From contig NZ_JARKMZ010000035.1 of NCBI RefSeq assembly GCF_029360775.1, positions 1-64,000 of the forward strand: 64,000 bases of DNA, read 5' to 3'. This document shows positions 53,887-62,500 of the stretch, piece by piece. Source of the DNA: Daejeonella sp. H1SJ63. Its GTDB lineage: Bacteria > Bacteroidota > Bacteroidia > Sphingobacteriales > Sphingobacteriaceae. The first letter of the stretch is position 1. The number at the start of each line of letters is the position of its first letter. The position numbers and the translations under genes are program-made. Below the pieces are notes generated by a model. The model was given only the letters and a program-made list of their open reading frames with translations, was not told where the DNA came from and ran no database searches.

Positions 53887-55221
53887 CTATATTTTGACAA
53901 TCTGACCATACAGATCAAAGTCTTCTGCACGGTCAATTTTTACCTGTACAAAATTTCCGGGAGTGGAGTAGCTGATTCTTGCGTCAATCAAAACTTCATT
54001 ATCTACTTCCGGAGAGTCGAATTCAGTACGTCCTGTCAGGTAATTACCCTCCTTCTTGTCTATCAGTACTTTGTAGGTCTTGCCTACTTTATCCTGATTA
54101 ATATCAAATGAAATGGCCTGCTGAATTTCCATAATGGCATCTACACGCTCCTGTTTTACTTCTTCAGGAATATTATCGTTCAACTGGTAAGCATGTGTTT
54201 TTTCTTCATGCGAATAAGTGAAGCATCCCAAACGATCGAATTTTGTCTCAGCTACCCATTCTTTCATCTCTTCAAAATCTTTCCCGGTTTCTCCGGGATA
54301 GCCGCAGATCAATGTTGTACGAAGTGCAATTTCCGGAACTTTATCACGTATTGAATTAACCAGATCAATTGTTTTTTGTCTGGTAATTCCTCGTCGCATG
54401 GAGCTAAGCATATTATCAGAGATATGCTGAAGAGGCATGTCCAGATAGTTACAGATATTTGAACGTTCATTCATCACATCCAGAATATCCATCGGAAAAC
54501 CTGATGGGTAGGCGTATTGTAATCTGATCCATTCTATGCCATCAACATCTGAAAGATTGCGCAGAAGATCAGCCAGATTACGTTTATTGTAAAGATCAAG
54601 TCCGTAATAAGTCAGGTCCTGGGCAATCAATATCAATTCTTTGGTACCGTTCTTCGCCAGGAACTTAGCTTCTTTCACCAGATCTTCAATTGGCTTTGAA
54701 ACATGTTTCCCCCGCATCAGAGGAATGGCGCAGAATGAACAGGGGCGATTACATCCCTCTGCGATCTTGAAATAAGAGAAATGGGAGGGCGTTGTTAGCA
54801 AGCGCTCTCCAAGTAATTCATGCTTATAGTTTGCACCTATAGATTTAAGCAGATCCGGAAGATCATTGGTCCCGAAATAAGAATCTACATTCCTGATTTC
54901 GGCCTCCAGTTCTGGTTTGTATCTTTCTGAAAGACATCCGGTTACAATAACCTTGGCCACCTTTCCCTGTTCTTTCAGTTCGCTGTACTGTAAAATGGTA
55001 TCAATTGATTCCTGCTTGGCATTGTCGATGAATCCACAGGTATTGATGACAATAATGTCATTTTTGTTTAGTTTTTCAGCTTCATGAACAACATCCATAC
55101 TGTTACCCCGCAGCTGTCCCATTAAAACTTCTGAATCGTGAATATTTTTTGAACAACCCAGTGTAATGACATTTACCCTGGGCTTTACCTCTTCCGCCTG
55201 CTTACTGCTCTTTGTCTTCAT
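53887..55221 (-). CDS. rimO: Ribosomal protein uS12 methylthiotransferase
   Basis: A radical-SAM enzyme that adds a methylthio group to Asp of ribosomal protein S12. The N-terminal MTTase domain holds the auxiliary-cluster cysteines Cys23, Cys62 and Cys96; the radical-SAM CxxxCxxC is at Cys157, Cys161 and Cys164 (CNRPCSFC); a TRAM domain ends the protein (about 380-444). The LRTTLICGYPGET and MPLQHISDNML segments favour RimO over MiaB. It lies 15 bases after ftsY on the same strand. Confidence 0.95.
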   Translation of the reverse strand: MKTKSSKQAEEVKPRVNVITLGCSKNIHDSEVLMGQLRGNSMDVVHEAEKLNKNDIIVINTCGFIDNAKQESIDTILQYSELKEQGKVAKVIVTGCLSERYKPELEAEIRNVDSYFGTNDLPDLLKSIGANYKHELLGERLLTTPSHFSYFKIAEGCNRPCSFCAIPLMRGKHVSKPIEDLVKEAKFLAKNGTKELILIAQDLTYYGLDLYNKRNLADLLRNLSDVDGIEWIRLQYAYPSGFPMDILDVMNERSNICNYLDMPLQHISDNMLSSMRRGITRQKTIDLVNSIRDKVPEIALRTTLICGYPGETGKDFEEMKEWVAETKFDRLGCFTYSHEEKTHAYQLNDNIPEEVKQERVDAIMEIQQAISFDINQDKVGKTYKVLIDKKEGNYLTGRTEFDSPEVDNEVLIDARISYSTPGNFVQVKIDRAEDFDLYGQIVKI

Positions 55222-55236
55222 TATTCTTTAGCCCTA

Positions 55237-56199
55237 TCATTTAAAAAGGGAATCCACAAATTCTTTTTTGTTAAACAGTTGCAGGTGTTCAATACCCTCA
55301 CCTACACCGATGTATTTCACCGGAATTTTAAACTGATCAGAAATTCCTATCACCACTCCGCCTTTGGCAGTGCCGTCTAGTTTTGTTAAAGCCAGTGCAT
55401 TTACTTCAGTTGCCTGAGTAAATTGCTTGCATTGTTCAATGGCATTTTGTCCGGTTGAGGCATCAAGTACCAAAAGGATCTCATGCGGTGCACCCGGAAC
55501 CACTTTATTCATTACCTGCTTGATCTTGGTCAGTTCGTTCATCAGGGCAATCTTATTATGTAAACGACCGGCGGTATCAATAATGGCAACATCTTCACCA
55601 TTAGCTACAGCAGATTGCAGCGTGTCGAATGCCACAGATGCAGGATCTGAGCCCATTGGCTGTGCAACAACACGAACATTCACACGTTCTGCCCAGAGTT
55701 TCAGCTGATCAACTGCCGCAGCACGGAATGTATCTGCAGCTCCTAAAACTACTTTATTGCCTGCCTGCTTAAGTTTATGGGCAAGTTTTCCTATGGTGGT
55801 AGTTTTTCCTACTCCATTAACGCCAACCACCATAATTACGTAGGGCTTATGGTTACCATATTCGAAATTTCTGAAATCATTGCTGTTATTTTCAGACAGC
55901 AGGCTCTGAATTTCTGAACGAAGAAGCTCATTCAGTTCGGATGTATTGATGTATTTGTCTCTGGCAACACGTGCCTGAATTCTGTCTATAATCTTCAGGG
56001 TAGTCTGTACGCCAACATCCGAATTAACCAGAATCTCTTCCAGATTATCAAGCACATCATCATCAACGGTAGATTTGCCTACCACGGCTTTGGTAATTCT
56101 CGAAAATAAGCCTTCCTTGGTCTTCTCTAAACTCTTATCCAGTTCAGCCTGTTCCTGTATATCGCTTTCTTTCTTTTTAAAAAAGTCAAATAATCCCAT
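55237..56199 (-). CDS. ftsY: Signal recognition particle receptor FtsY
   Basis: The GTPase receptor for SRP at the membrane. It has a short charged N-terminal A region (MGLFDFFKKKESDIQEQ), the N domain with LEEILVNSDVGVQTTLKII, and the G domain with G1 GVNGVGKTTTIGKLA, DTFRAAAVDQLKLWAER, G3 IIDTAGRLHNK, G4 TKLDGTAKGG and a final IGVGEGIEHLQLFNKKEFVDSLF. At 320 residues it is the compact Bacteroidota form without a long acidic domain. Confidence 0.96.
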   Translation of the reverse strand: MGLFDFFKKKESDIQEQAELDKSLEKTKEGLFSRITKAVVGKSTVDDDVLDNLEEILVNSDVGVQTTLKIIDRIQARVARDKYINTSELNELLRSEIQSLLSENNSNDFRNFEYGNHKPYVIMVVGVNGVGKTTTIGKLAHKLKQAGNKVVLGAADTFRAAAVDQLKLWAERVNVRVVAQPMGSDPASVAFDTLQSAVANGEDVAIIDTAGRLHNKIALMNELTKIKQVMNKVVPGAPHEILLVLDASTGQNAIEQCKQFTQATEVNALALTKLDGTAKGGVVIGISDQFKIPVKYIGVGEGIEHLQLFNKKEFVDSLFK

Positions 56200-56280
56200 A
56201 GGTGTCAGTTTAAGATTTCCTGTTTATAAGCTTAAAGTTCATAAGCAGGGTATAAGCGAAAAACAATTATTTTTATATGA

Positions 56281-56312
56281 AAAAAGCCCCCCAACGATGT
56301 ACGCGGGCGGCT
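56281..56312 (-). terminator. Terminator after the rpmB-rpmG-DUF4295 cluster
   Basis: On the minus strand AAGCCGCCC and GGGGGGCTT form a stem with one mismatch followed by a run of T, just past the DUF4295 stop. Confidence 0.6.
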
Positions 56313-56333
56313 TCTTAAAATTCACTGAACTTC

Positions 56334-56501
56334 TTATTGAGCGTTTTTAGATGCAGCAATAGCGTCCTTTACGTGATCGTTATGAACGATGATTTCTTTG
56401 AATGAATAAGCACCGCTTTTAGGAGACTTAGTCATTGTGATAACTTTTGAGTATTCTTTACCAGCACCTGTTTTCAGGGTTGCAACTACTTTCTTTGCCA
56501 T
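56334..56501 (-). CDS. DUF4295 family small basic protein
   Basis: A 55-residue protein: MAKKVVATLKTGAGKEYSKV..., with TKSPKSGAYSFKEIIVHNDHVKDAIAA at the end. This matches the Bacteroidota family DUF4295, which sits after rpmG in related genomes; a ribosome-associated role is plausible from the context but not shown. It starts 55 bases after rpmG on the same strand, and a terminator follows. Confidence 0.9.
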   Translation of the reverse strand: MAKKVVATLKTGAGKEYSKVITMTKSPKSGAYSFKEIIVHNDHVKDAIAASKNAQ

Positions 56502-56556
56502 TTCTGTGTATGTTTAGTTTATTGATCTGTGAGTAAAACCCGCTTTTCAATAAATA

Positions 56557-56739
56557 TTACTTAATTTCTTTGTGAACAGTCACCTTTCTCAGAACCGGGT
56601 TGAATTTTTTCAACTCCAAACGCTCTGTGGTGTTTTTCTTATTTTTCGTCGTTACGTAACGAGACATTCCAGCCATGCCGCTCTCTTTGTGCTCAGTACA
56701 TTCTAAAATAACCTGAACTCTATTACCTTTCTTAGCCAT
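56557..56739 (-). CDS. rpmG: 50S ribosomal protein L33
   Basis: A 60-residue ribosomal protein: [60 protein letters not shown] is the full product in outline. It has only one of the usual zinc cysteines (Cys14), so it is the zinc-independent form. It lies between rpmB and the DUF4295 gene. Confidence 0.97.
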   Translation of the reverse strand: MAKKGNRVQVILECTEHKESGMAGMSRYVTTKNKKNTTERLELKKFNPVLRKVTVHKEIK

Positions 56740-56756
56740 TGTATTATTTTTTATGT

Positions 56757-56813
56757 TGCAAGTTGTACGTATTACGTTGTACGTTTTTTTACGTATAACT
56801 TATAACGTATAAC
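56757..56813. repeat. Short TACGT/ATAACTT repeats between rpmB and rpmG
   Basis: The gap contains two copies of TTGTACGT and two copies of ACGTATAACTTATA, an unusually repetitive AT-rich stretch directly after the rpmB stop. Confidence 0.6.
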
Positions 56814-57047
56814 TTATATATACCCTTTTTTAAGGAATTTGTTAATTACGGCAGTAATGCCATTCTTACTGATGGTTTTAATGGCTGAAGAAGAAACCTT
56901 CAACGTAATCCATCTGTCTTCTTCTGGAATGTAAAACTTTTTTACATGCAGGTTAGGATAAAATTTACGCTTGGTTTTTACGTTCGAATTTGAAACGTTG
57001 TAACCGTTCATCGCCATTTTTCCTGTTAAATCACAAATTCTCGACAT
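56814..57047 (-). CDS. rpmB: 50S ribosomal protein L28
   Basis: A 77-residue ribosomal protein with the L28 pattern MSRICDLTGKMAMNGYNVSNSNVKTKRKFYPNLHVKKFYIPEEDRWITLKVSSSAIKTISKNGI. It is the first gene of the rpmB-rpmG-DUF4295 cluster. The 227-base gap upstream, shared with the divergent acsA, contains only AT-rich promoter-like sequence. Confidence 0.97.
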   Translation of the reverse strand: MSRICDLTGKMAMNGYNVSNSNVKTKRKFYPNLHVKKFYIPEEDRWITLKVSSSAIKTISKNGITAVINKFLKKGYI

Positions 57048-57274
57048 GACTATATGTGTATCTTTATATTAAATTCAAATCTTTAAAGAGTTTGCAAATA
57101 TCAGGAGAAAAAATCAGATACGCAACACTTTGTAAATAAATTTAGACATTCGTTTTAAAAGCTGCCCCTGAGAGTGGGATAATGTAATTTTTTTGAGTCT
57201 ATATTAGGCTAAGAAGACTGAATATGATATAATTGCACTCTAATATTATAAGTTTACTGAACAAAAATTAAAAA

Positions 57275-59182
57275 ATGGATCTCCGTATTAATTCCTTTGA
57301 CGATTACAAGCGTGTTTATGACTACAGTGTAGCAGAGCCCGAAAGTTTCTGGGGCGATGTTGCCAGCACTTTTCAGTGGCAAAAGAAGTGGGATAAAGTT
57401 CTTGAATGGAACTTTACAGAACCCAATGTGAAATGGTTTAGTGGTGGTAAATTGAACATCACGGAGAACTGCCTTGACCGTCATCTTGTGAACGATGCTG
57501 ATAAAACAGCAATGATCTGGGAACCAAATGATCCTGAGGAGCATTACAGAGCGTTTACTTACAAAGAACTTCATTTCAAAGTAGTTCAGTTTGCAAATGC
57601 ACTGAAAAATAATGGAGCAAAGAAAGGCGACAGAATCTGTATTTATATGCCAATGGTTCCTGAACTGGCTATTGCAGTACTTGCCTGCGCCCGTATCGGA
57701 GCAATCCACTCGGTAGTATTTGGCGGTTTTTCTGCTCAATCTATTGCCGACAGAATTAATGACGCGCAGTGTAATCTGGTTATTACTGCTGATGGTGGTT
57801 TCAGAGGGAATAAGGATATTCCATTGAAGAATATCATAGATGATGCACTTGTACAGTGCCAGTCTGTTAAAAAGATCATCGTTTTAACCCGTACCCGTAC
57901 TCCTGTTTCAATGATTAAGGGACGTGATGTATGGTGGGAAGATGAAATTAAGAAAGTAGAAACTCAGGGAAACCCGGCATGTCCTGCCGAACCGATGGAT
58001 GCGGAAGATCCCTTGTTTATATTATATACATCCGGTTCAACCGGTAAGCCTAAAGGTGTGGTTCATACCTGCGGTGGTTATATGGTTTATACTGGCTATA
58101 CTTTCAGAACTGTATTCCAGTACCAGCCGGGCGAAGTACATTTCTGTACTGCAGATATTGGCTGGATTACAGGTCACTCTTACATAGTTTATGGTCCCCT
58201 ATCTCAGGGTGCAACAACTTTGATGTTTGAAGGCGTTCCAACCTGGCCGGATGCAGGCCGTTTCTGGGAAATTGTAGATAAGTATAAAGTAAATATTCTC
58301 TATACTGCTCCAACTGCTATCCGTTCGTTAATGAGCTTTGGTGATGAACCCCTGAAAGGTAAAGATCTTAGTTCACTGAAAAAGCTGGGTTCTGTTGGCG
58401 AGCCGATCAATGAAGAAGCATGGCACTGGTACAATGAGAAAATAGGTAAAGGGAAATGCCCGATTGTGGATACCTGGTGGCAAACCGAGAACAGTGGCAT
58501 TCTGATCTCTCCAATTGCAGGTGTTACACCTACCAAACCCGGGTACGCTACCTTACCTCTTCCCGGTGTTCAGCCTTGCCTTGTAGATGAAGCAGGAAAT
58601 GAATTAACCGGCAATGATGTGAGCGGAAACCTGTGTATTAAATTTCCATGGCCGGGGATCATTCGGACTACTTACGGGGATCATGAGCGTTGCCGCCTGA
58701 CTTATTTCTCTACCTATAAAAATATGTACTTCACCGGCGACGGTTGTTTGAGAGATGAGGATGGATACTATAGAATCACCGGCAGGGTTGATGATGTGAT
58801 CAATGTTTCTGGTCACCGTATCGGTACTGCAGAGGTTGAAAATGCAATCAATATGCATGCTGACGTAGTTGAAAGTGCTGTTGTGGGTTATCCTCATGAT
58901 ATTAAGGGACAGGGAATCTACGCTTATGTGATTCTTGGCTCATCTACACATGATCATGACCTGACCAGAAAAGATATCCTTCAGACTGTAGCTCGTATTA
59001 TTGGTGCTATTGCTAAACCTGATAAGATCCAGTTTGTTAGCGGACTTCCAAAAACAAGATCAGGTAAGATTATGAGAAGGATTCTGAGGAAAATAGCTGA
59101 AGGTGAAACTTCAAGCCTTGGAGATACTTCTACACTTCTTGATCCTGCAGTTGTTGAAGAGATCAAAAATGGTGCATTATAA
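57275..59182 (+). CDS. acsA: Acetyl-CoA synthetase (acetate-CoA ligase)
   Basis: An AMP-forming enzyme that activates acetate for the TCA cycle or glyoxylate use. The P-loop-like motif YTSGSTGKPKGVVHT and TGDGCLRDEDGYYRITGRVDDVINVSGHRIGTAEVE are present, and DTWWQTENSG marks the acyl pocket. The C-terminal PKTRSGKIMRRILR carries Lys598, the residue acetylated in known Acs enzymes. At 635 residues it is full length. It is monocistronic, with a terminator downstream. Confidence 0.96.
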   Translation: MDLRINSFDDYKRVYDYSVAEPESFWGDVASTFQWQKKWDKVLEWNFTEPNVKWFSGGKLNITENCLDRHLVNDADKTAMIWEPNDPEEHYRAFTYKELHFKVVQFANALKNNGAKKGDRICIYMPMVPELAIAVLACARIGAIHSVVFGGFSAQSIADRINDAQCNLVITADGGFRGNKDIPLKNIIDDALVQCQSVKKIIVLTRTRTPVSMIKGRDVWWEDEIKKVETQGNPACPAEPMDAEDPLFILYTSGSTGKPKGVVHTCGGYMVYTGYTFRTVFQYQPGEVHFCTADIGWITGHSYIVYGPLSQGATTLMFEGVPTWPDAGRFWEIVDKYKVNILYTAPTAIRSLMSFGDEPLKGKDLSSLKKLGSVGEPINEEAWHWYNEKIGKGKCPIVDTWWQTENSGILISPIAGVTPTKPGYATLPLPGVQPCLVDEAGNELTGNDVSGNLCIKFPWPGIIRTTYGDHERCRLTYFSTYKNMYFTGDGCLRDEDGYYRITGRVDDVINVSGHRIGTAEVENAINMHADVVESAVVGYPHDIKGQGIYAYVILGSSTHDHDLTRKDILQTVARIIGAIAKPDKIQFVSGLPKTRSGKIMRRILRKIAEGETSSLGDTSTLLDPAVVEEIKNGAL

Positions 59183-59209
59183 TTTGTACTGAATTAAATA
59201 TAGAGGAAG

Positions 59210-59236
59210 CCCTGCAGATTTCTGCAGGGTTTTTTT
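59210..59236 (+). terminator. Terminator of acsA
   Basis: CCCTGCAG-ATTT-CTGCAGGG is a perfect 8-bp hairpin followed by seven T. A second half-copy, CTGCAGGGCTTTTCTT, follows at 59245-59260. Confidence 0.9.
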
Positions 59237-59308
59237 ATGTAATTCTGCAGGGCTTTTCTTGCCAAAAAATTAGTGAGTTTTAGTTCTGGCCATTAAAGGA
59301 TATACACA

Positions 59309-59324
59309 AGTTCTGCGCAGAACT
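59309..59324. promoter_or_regulatory. 16-bp perfect palindrome upstream of surE
   Basis: AGTTCTGCGCAGAACT is a perfect palindrome 24 bases before the surE ATG, well placed for an operator. Regulator unknown. Confidence 0.4.
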
Positions 59325-59348
59325 CAAAGATTTCGTAATTTCGTTGCA

Positions 59349-60116
59349 ATGAAAAATGCAAAACCAACCATACTGGTCGTTAATGACGACGGAATTACCG
59401 CTCCGGGGATAAAAGTTCTGATCGAAGTGATGCAAAGTATTGGAAATGTTGTTGTTGTAGCACCTGATGGTCCGCAATCGGGTACAGGGCATGCCATAAC
59501 AATTGCAAAACCTTTACGTCTCGACAGAGTGCAGCTTTATGAAGGTGTAGAAATGTATAAATGTTCGGGTACTCCGGTAGATTGTGTAAAGCTGGCAGTC
59601 AACAAAGTCTTTAAAGGCAAAAAACCTGATCTCTGTGTTTCCGGAATCAATCATGGACTGAATAATTCAATTAATGTTCTTTATTCCGGAACCATGTCGG
59701 CAGCTGTTGAGGGAGCAATTGAAAGTATTCCATCTATAGGATTTTCGCTCGATGATTTTTCTCAGGAGGCCGATTTTAGCTATTGCAGGGAATTGATTCT
59801 GAAGATCACTAACCAGGTTTTAAAAAATGGCCTGCCTCAGGGTACTCTGTTAAACGTGAACTTCCCGAGAGGGGCAGGTATTAAGGGAATCAAGATCTGC
59901 CGGCAGGCCAATGCGAAATGGGCGGAAGAGTTTGACGAGCGTACTGATCCGAACCGCCGCAGCTATTACTGGCTTACAGGAGTGTTCCAGAATAATGATC
60001 ATGGCGAAGATACAGACGTTTGGGCGTTGGATAATGGTTATGCATCAGTGGTGCCGGTACAATTTGACCTGACTGCACATCATGCTATTCCTTTACTGAA
60101 TACCTGGGATTTTTAA
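59349..60116 (+). CDS. surE: 5'/3'-nucleotidase SurE
   Basis: A metal-dependent nucleotidase and exopolyphosphatase of stationary-phase survival. The metal site is ILVVNDDGITAPG with Asp13 and Asp14, followed by VVAPDGPQSGTGHAIT, SGINHGLNNSINVLYSGTMSAAVEGA and LNVNFP. At 255 residues it is complete. It is followed 21 bases later by lpxB on the same strand. Confidence 0.95.
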   Translation: MKNAKPTILVVNDDGITAPGIKVLIEVMQSIGNVVVVAPDGPQSGTGHAITIAKPLRLDRVQLYEGVEMYKCSGTPVDCVKLAVNKVFKGKKPDLCVSGINHGLNNSINVLYSGTMSAAVEGAIESIPSIGFSLDDFSQEADFSYCRELILKITNQVLKNGLPQGTLLNVNFPRGAGIKGIKICRQANAKWAEEFDERTDPNRRSYYWLTGVFQNNDHGEDTDVWALDNGYASVVPVQFDLTAHHAIPLLNTWDF

Positions 60117-60137
60117 TCATTTATCAGACTGAAATCA

Positions 60138-61259
60138 ATGAAGTACTATTTAATTGCCGGGGAAGCATCGGGTGATCTGCATGGGTCTAATCTGATGAAG
60201 GCGCTCAGACAAAGAGATGCAGAAGCGGAATTCAGGTATTTCGGAGGTGATCTGATGAAGGCTGAAGGAGGACATCTTGAAAAGCATTATGCAGAAATGG
60301 CCTTTATGGGATTTATTGAAGTGATTGCTAATCTCAGCACCGTACTCAGAAATATTAAAGCAGCAAAGCAGGACGTTTTGAAGTTTAATCCTGACGTGCT
60401 GATCCTGATCGATTTTCCCGGTTTTAATATGAAGATTGCTGAGTATGCCAAAGAGCAGGGGATCCGGGTATTTTATTATATCTCTCCCAAGGTCTGGGCA
60501 TGGAATCAGAAACGTGTATTGAAGATCAAAAAGTTTGTCGACCGGATGTTTTGTATTCTCCCTTTTGAGGTCGATTTTTATAAATCATGGGGTATGGAGG
60601 TCGATTATGTCGGTAATCCTATCCTGGATGCGATAGCCCAGAATACGCCTGATGATCAGTTCAGGCAAAGGCATGGTTTGGATCAAAGACCGATCATTGC
60701 ATTACTTCCCGGCAGCAGAAGGCAGGAGCTGGATCGTGTACTTCCGGAAATGATAGATTCAACTTCCCGTTTTAAGGATTGCCAGTTTGTAATTGCGGGT
60801 GCCCCTTCATTTTCTCCTGCCGATTACAGGAAATATATCGGAGAAATCGGGATCCCTGTTGTTTTTGATGAAACCTATAATTTATTGCTTCATGCCGCCG
60901 CCGCAGTAGTAACATCCGGAACAGCCACTCTGGAAACAGCACTATTAAAAACACCGCAGGTAGTAGTATACAAAGGAAATGCTATTTCCATAGGAATTGC
61001 CCGATTATTGGTCAGTATTAAATTTATTTCTCTGGTTAATCTGGTTATGGATTCAGGTATAGTAAAAGAACTTATTCAGGAAGATTGTTCAGGCAGAAAG
61101 ATTGGGGATGAACTTGATCTGATCCTGAATGATCCGCCTTACCGCAGTCAGATGCTTCATAATTATGAATTGCTTGCACAGCGAATGGGAGAGGCAGGAG
61201 CCTCAGGACGGGCGGCTGAATTGATGTTTTCCTATCTGAAGAATAAGAACCAGGCTTGA
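60138..61259 (+). CDS. lpxB: Lipid-A-disaccharide synthase
   Basis: A GT19 glycosyltransferase that joins UDP-diacylglucosamine and lipid X in lipid A synthesis; it supports a Gram-negative outer membrane. Family marks are MKYYLIAGEASGDLHGSNLMKALR, VLILIDFPGFNMKIAEYAK, YYISPKVWAWNQKRVLKIKKFVDRMFCILPFE and ALLPGSRRQELDRVLPEM. At 373 residues it is complete. It is transcribed with surE. Confidence 0.96.
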   Translation: MKYYLIAGEASGDLHGSNLMKALRQRDAEAEFRYFGGDLMKAEGGHLEKHYAEMAFMGFIEVIANLSTVLRNIKAAKQDVLKFNPDVLILIDFPGFNMKIAEYAKEQGIRVFYYISPKVWAWNQKRVLKIKKFVDRMFCILPFEVDFYKSWGMEVDYVGNPILDAIAQNTPDDQFRQRHGLDQRPIIALLPGSRRQELDRVLPEMIDSTSRFKDCQFVIAGAPSFSPADYRKYIGEIGIPVVFDETYNLLLHAAAAVVTSGTATLETALLKTPQVVVYKGNAISIGIARLLVSIKFISLVNLVMDSGIVKELIQEDCSGRKIGDELDLILNDPPYRSQMLHNYELLAQRMGEAGASGRAAELMFSYLKNKNQA

Positions 61260-61454
61260 TACTCTTCATATTAGTAATTACCAAACCCCCATTTGTTCTG
61301 ATTTGCGTTCTTGCCGGATTGTGCTAAAAAGCTGTGCTGCAGTTTTGTGTTTTTCTTCCTGAATAAATTCATAGAATAAAATCGTAAATTAAATTGTTCT
61401 TTCAGGTGTTGATTTATAGCGCTTTACGATTTTTCGAGACTGTTTTCTCATTCT

Positions 61455-61745
61455 ATGATACGAAGGCTTCTCATATGGTTAATATTGATCAGCCCTTTGA
61501 CCGGACTGGCTCAGGTTGTAACCGAGTGTCCGCAGAATATTGGCTTTGAGCTGGCCTCATTAAACAATTGGGAATGTTATATAGGCGAAATATCGGGTAC
61601 TGGTGAGCGTTTTCCTAACGGCAACCGACCTGCTGCAATCTCATTAATACAATCGGGTACAGTTCCGGGGCAGCATACCCTGATTCGTCGTTCTACCGGA
61701 GAAGAGTACTCAAATGCCGGCAGGAGTTTATTACTGGGTATTTGA
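61455..61745 (+). pseudogene. Truncated N-terminus of a large secreted protein
   Basis: A 96-residue frame with a clear signal peptide (MIRRLLIWLILISPLTGLAQ) and then CPQNIGFELASLNNWECYIGEISGTG...GQHTLIRRSTGEEYSNAGRSLLLGI, stop. This pattern is the beginning of the long, often T9SS-secreted, PKD or gliding-type adhesins of Bacteroidota, which run to over 1000 residues. Here the frame ends after the opening domain, so I read it as a remnant. A short genuine protein is possible. The 195 bases before it (61260-61454) contain nothing recognised. Confidence 0.55.
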
Positions 61746-61802
61746 GGGGGTAAAAAATTTGAAACAATATACCCGGTCGGGATATATTACATTAATCAGG
61801 TA

Positions 61803-61856
61803 AAAAAAGCCCTGATCCATTTCCTGATTTGATACAGGCCGGGATCAGGGCTTTTT
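61803..61856. terminator. Bidirectional terminator between the truncated gene and the DUF2911 gene
   Basis: AAAAAGCCCTGATCC and GGATCAGGGCTTTTT form a perfect long stem with A-run and T-run on opposite sides, between convergent genes. Confidence 0.85.
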
Positions 61857-61871
61857 ATGATTATACTAAAT

Positions 61872-62372
61872 TTATTTCACGTTGAAATTAACCTGATGAT
61901 CACCCCAGATTAATGATACCACGCCGGTTTTAGCGATTTTGAATGTCATACGCTCAGTGAAACTTGCAGATTTGACAGGCTTAACAACTGCACGAAGTGC
62001 ATCTTTTTCCTGATCATAAACAGTACCCGACTGATCCCATGATTTATTGATGATAATTGTCCATTCTTTTTCTCCGGGAATAGTATAAAGACTGTATTTG
62101 CCCGCAGGAAGTGGTTTTCCTTCCACTTTTACTGCTTTACTGATCTCGAAAACGGTTGCTTCATTAGCACCTGTACGCCATACTTTTCCGTAAGTAGCAA
62201 TTTCTTTTCCGATAGTACGTCCTTTTACTGCCGGCTGACTGTAATCAATACTGATTTTTACTCCCGTAGCAGTGGTTTCAGAAACTTTTGCAGGTGGGCT
62301 GGGTCTTTGTGCGCATGCTGTAAATCCGCTGAAAAGGCCTGTAATCATTAATAAAGTAAATAATTTTTTCAT
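61872..62372 (-). CDS. DUF2911 family lipoprotein
   Basis: A 166-residue exported protein. The N-terminus MKKLFTLLMITGLFSGFTACAQ looks like a lipoprotein signal with Cys20 as the probable lipid site. The body holds the DUF2911 pattern: ISIDYSQPAVKGRTIGKEIATYGKVWRTGANEATVFEISKAVKVEGKPLPAGKYSLYTIPGEKEWTIIINK. ATG 62372 is chosen because the signal begins there; 19 further codons are open upstream. Function is unknown. Confidence 0.9.
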   Translation of the reverse strand: MKKLFTLLMITGLFSGFTACAQRPSPPAKVSETTATGVKISIDYSQPAVKGRTIGKEIATYGKVWRTGANEATVFEISKAVKVEGKPLPAGKYSLYTIPGEKEWTIIINKSWDQSGTVYDQEKDALRAVVKPVKSASFTERMTFKIAKTGVVSLIWGDHQVNFNVK

Positions 62373-62500
62373 GTTTAGTTTTTGGTTTTCACAAATATAT
62401 ATAAGGCAAATAATATTAATGAAATTCATCGAGATTATTACAAGGAAGAAAATTTTTAATTCATAATTCCCCCAAATTTTTAAATGTAAAACTTCCCGGG

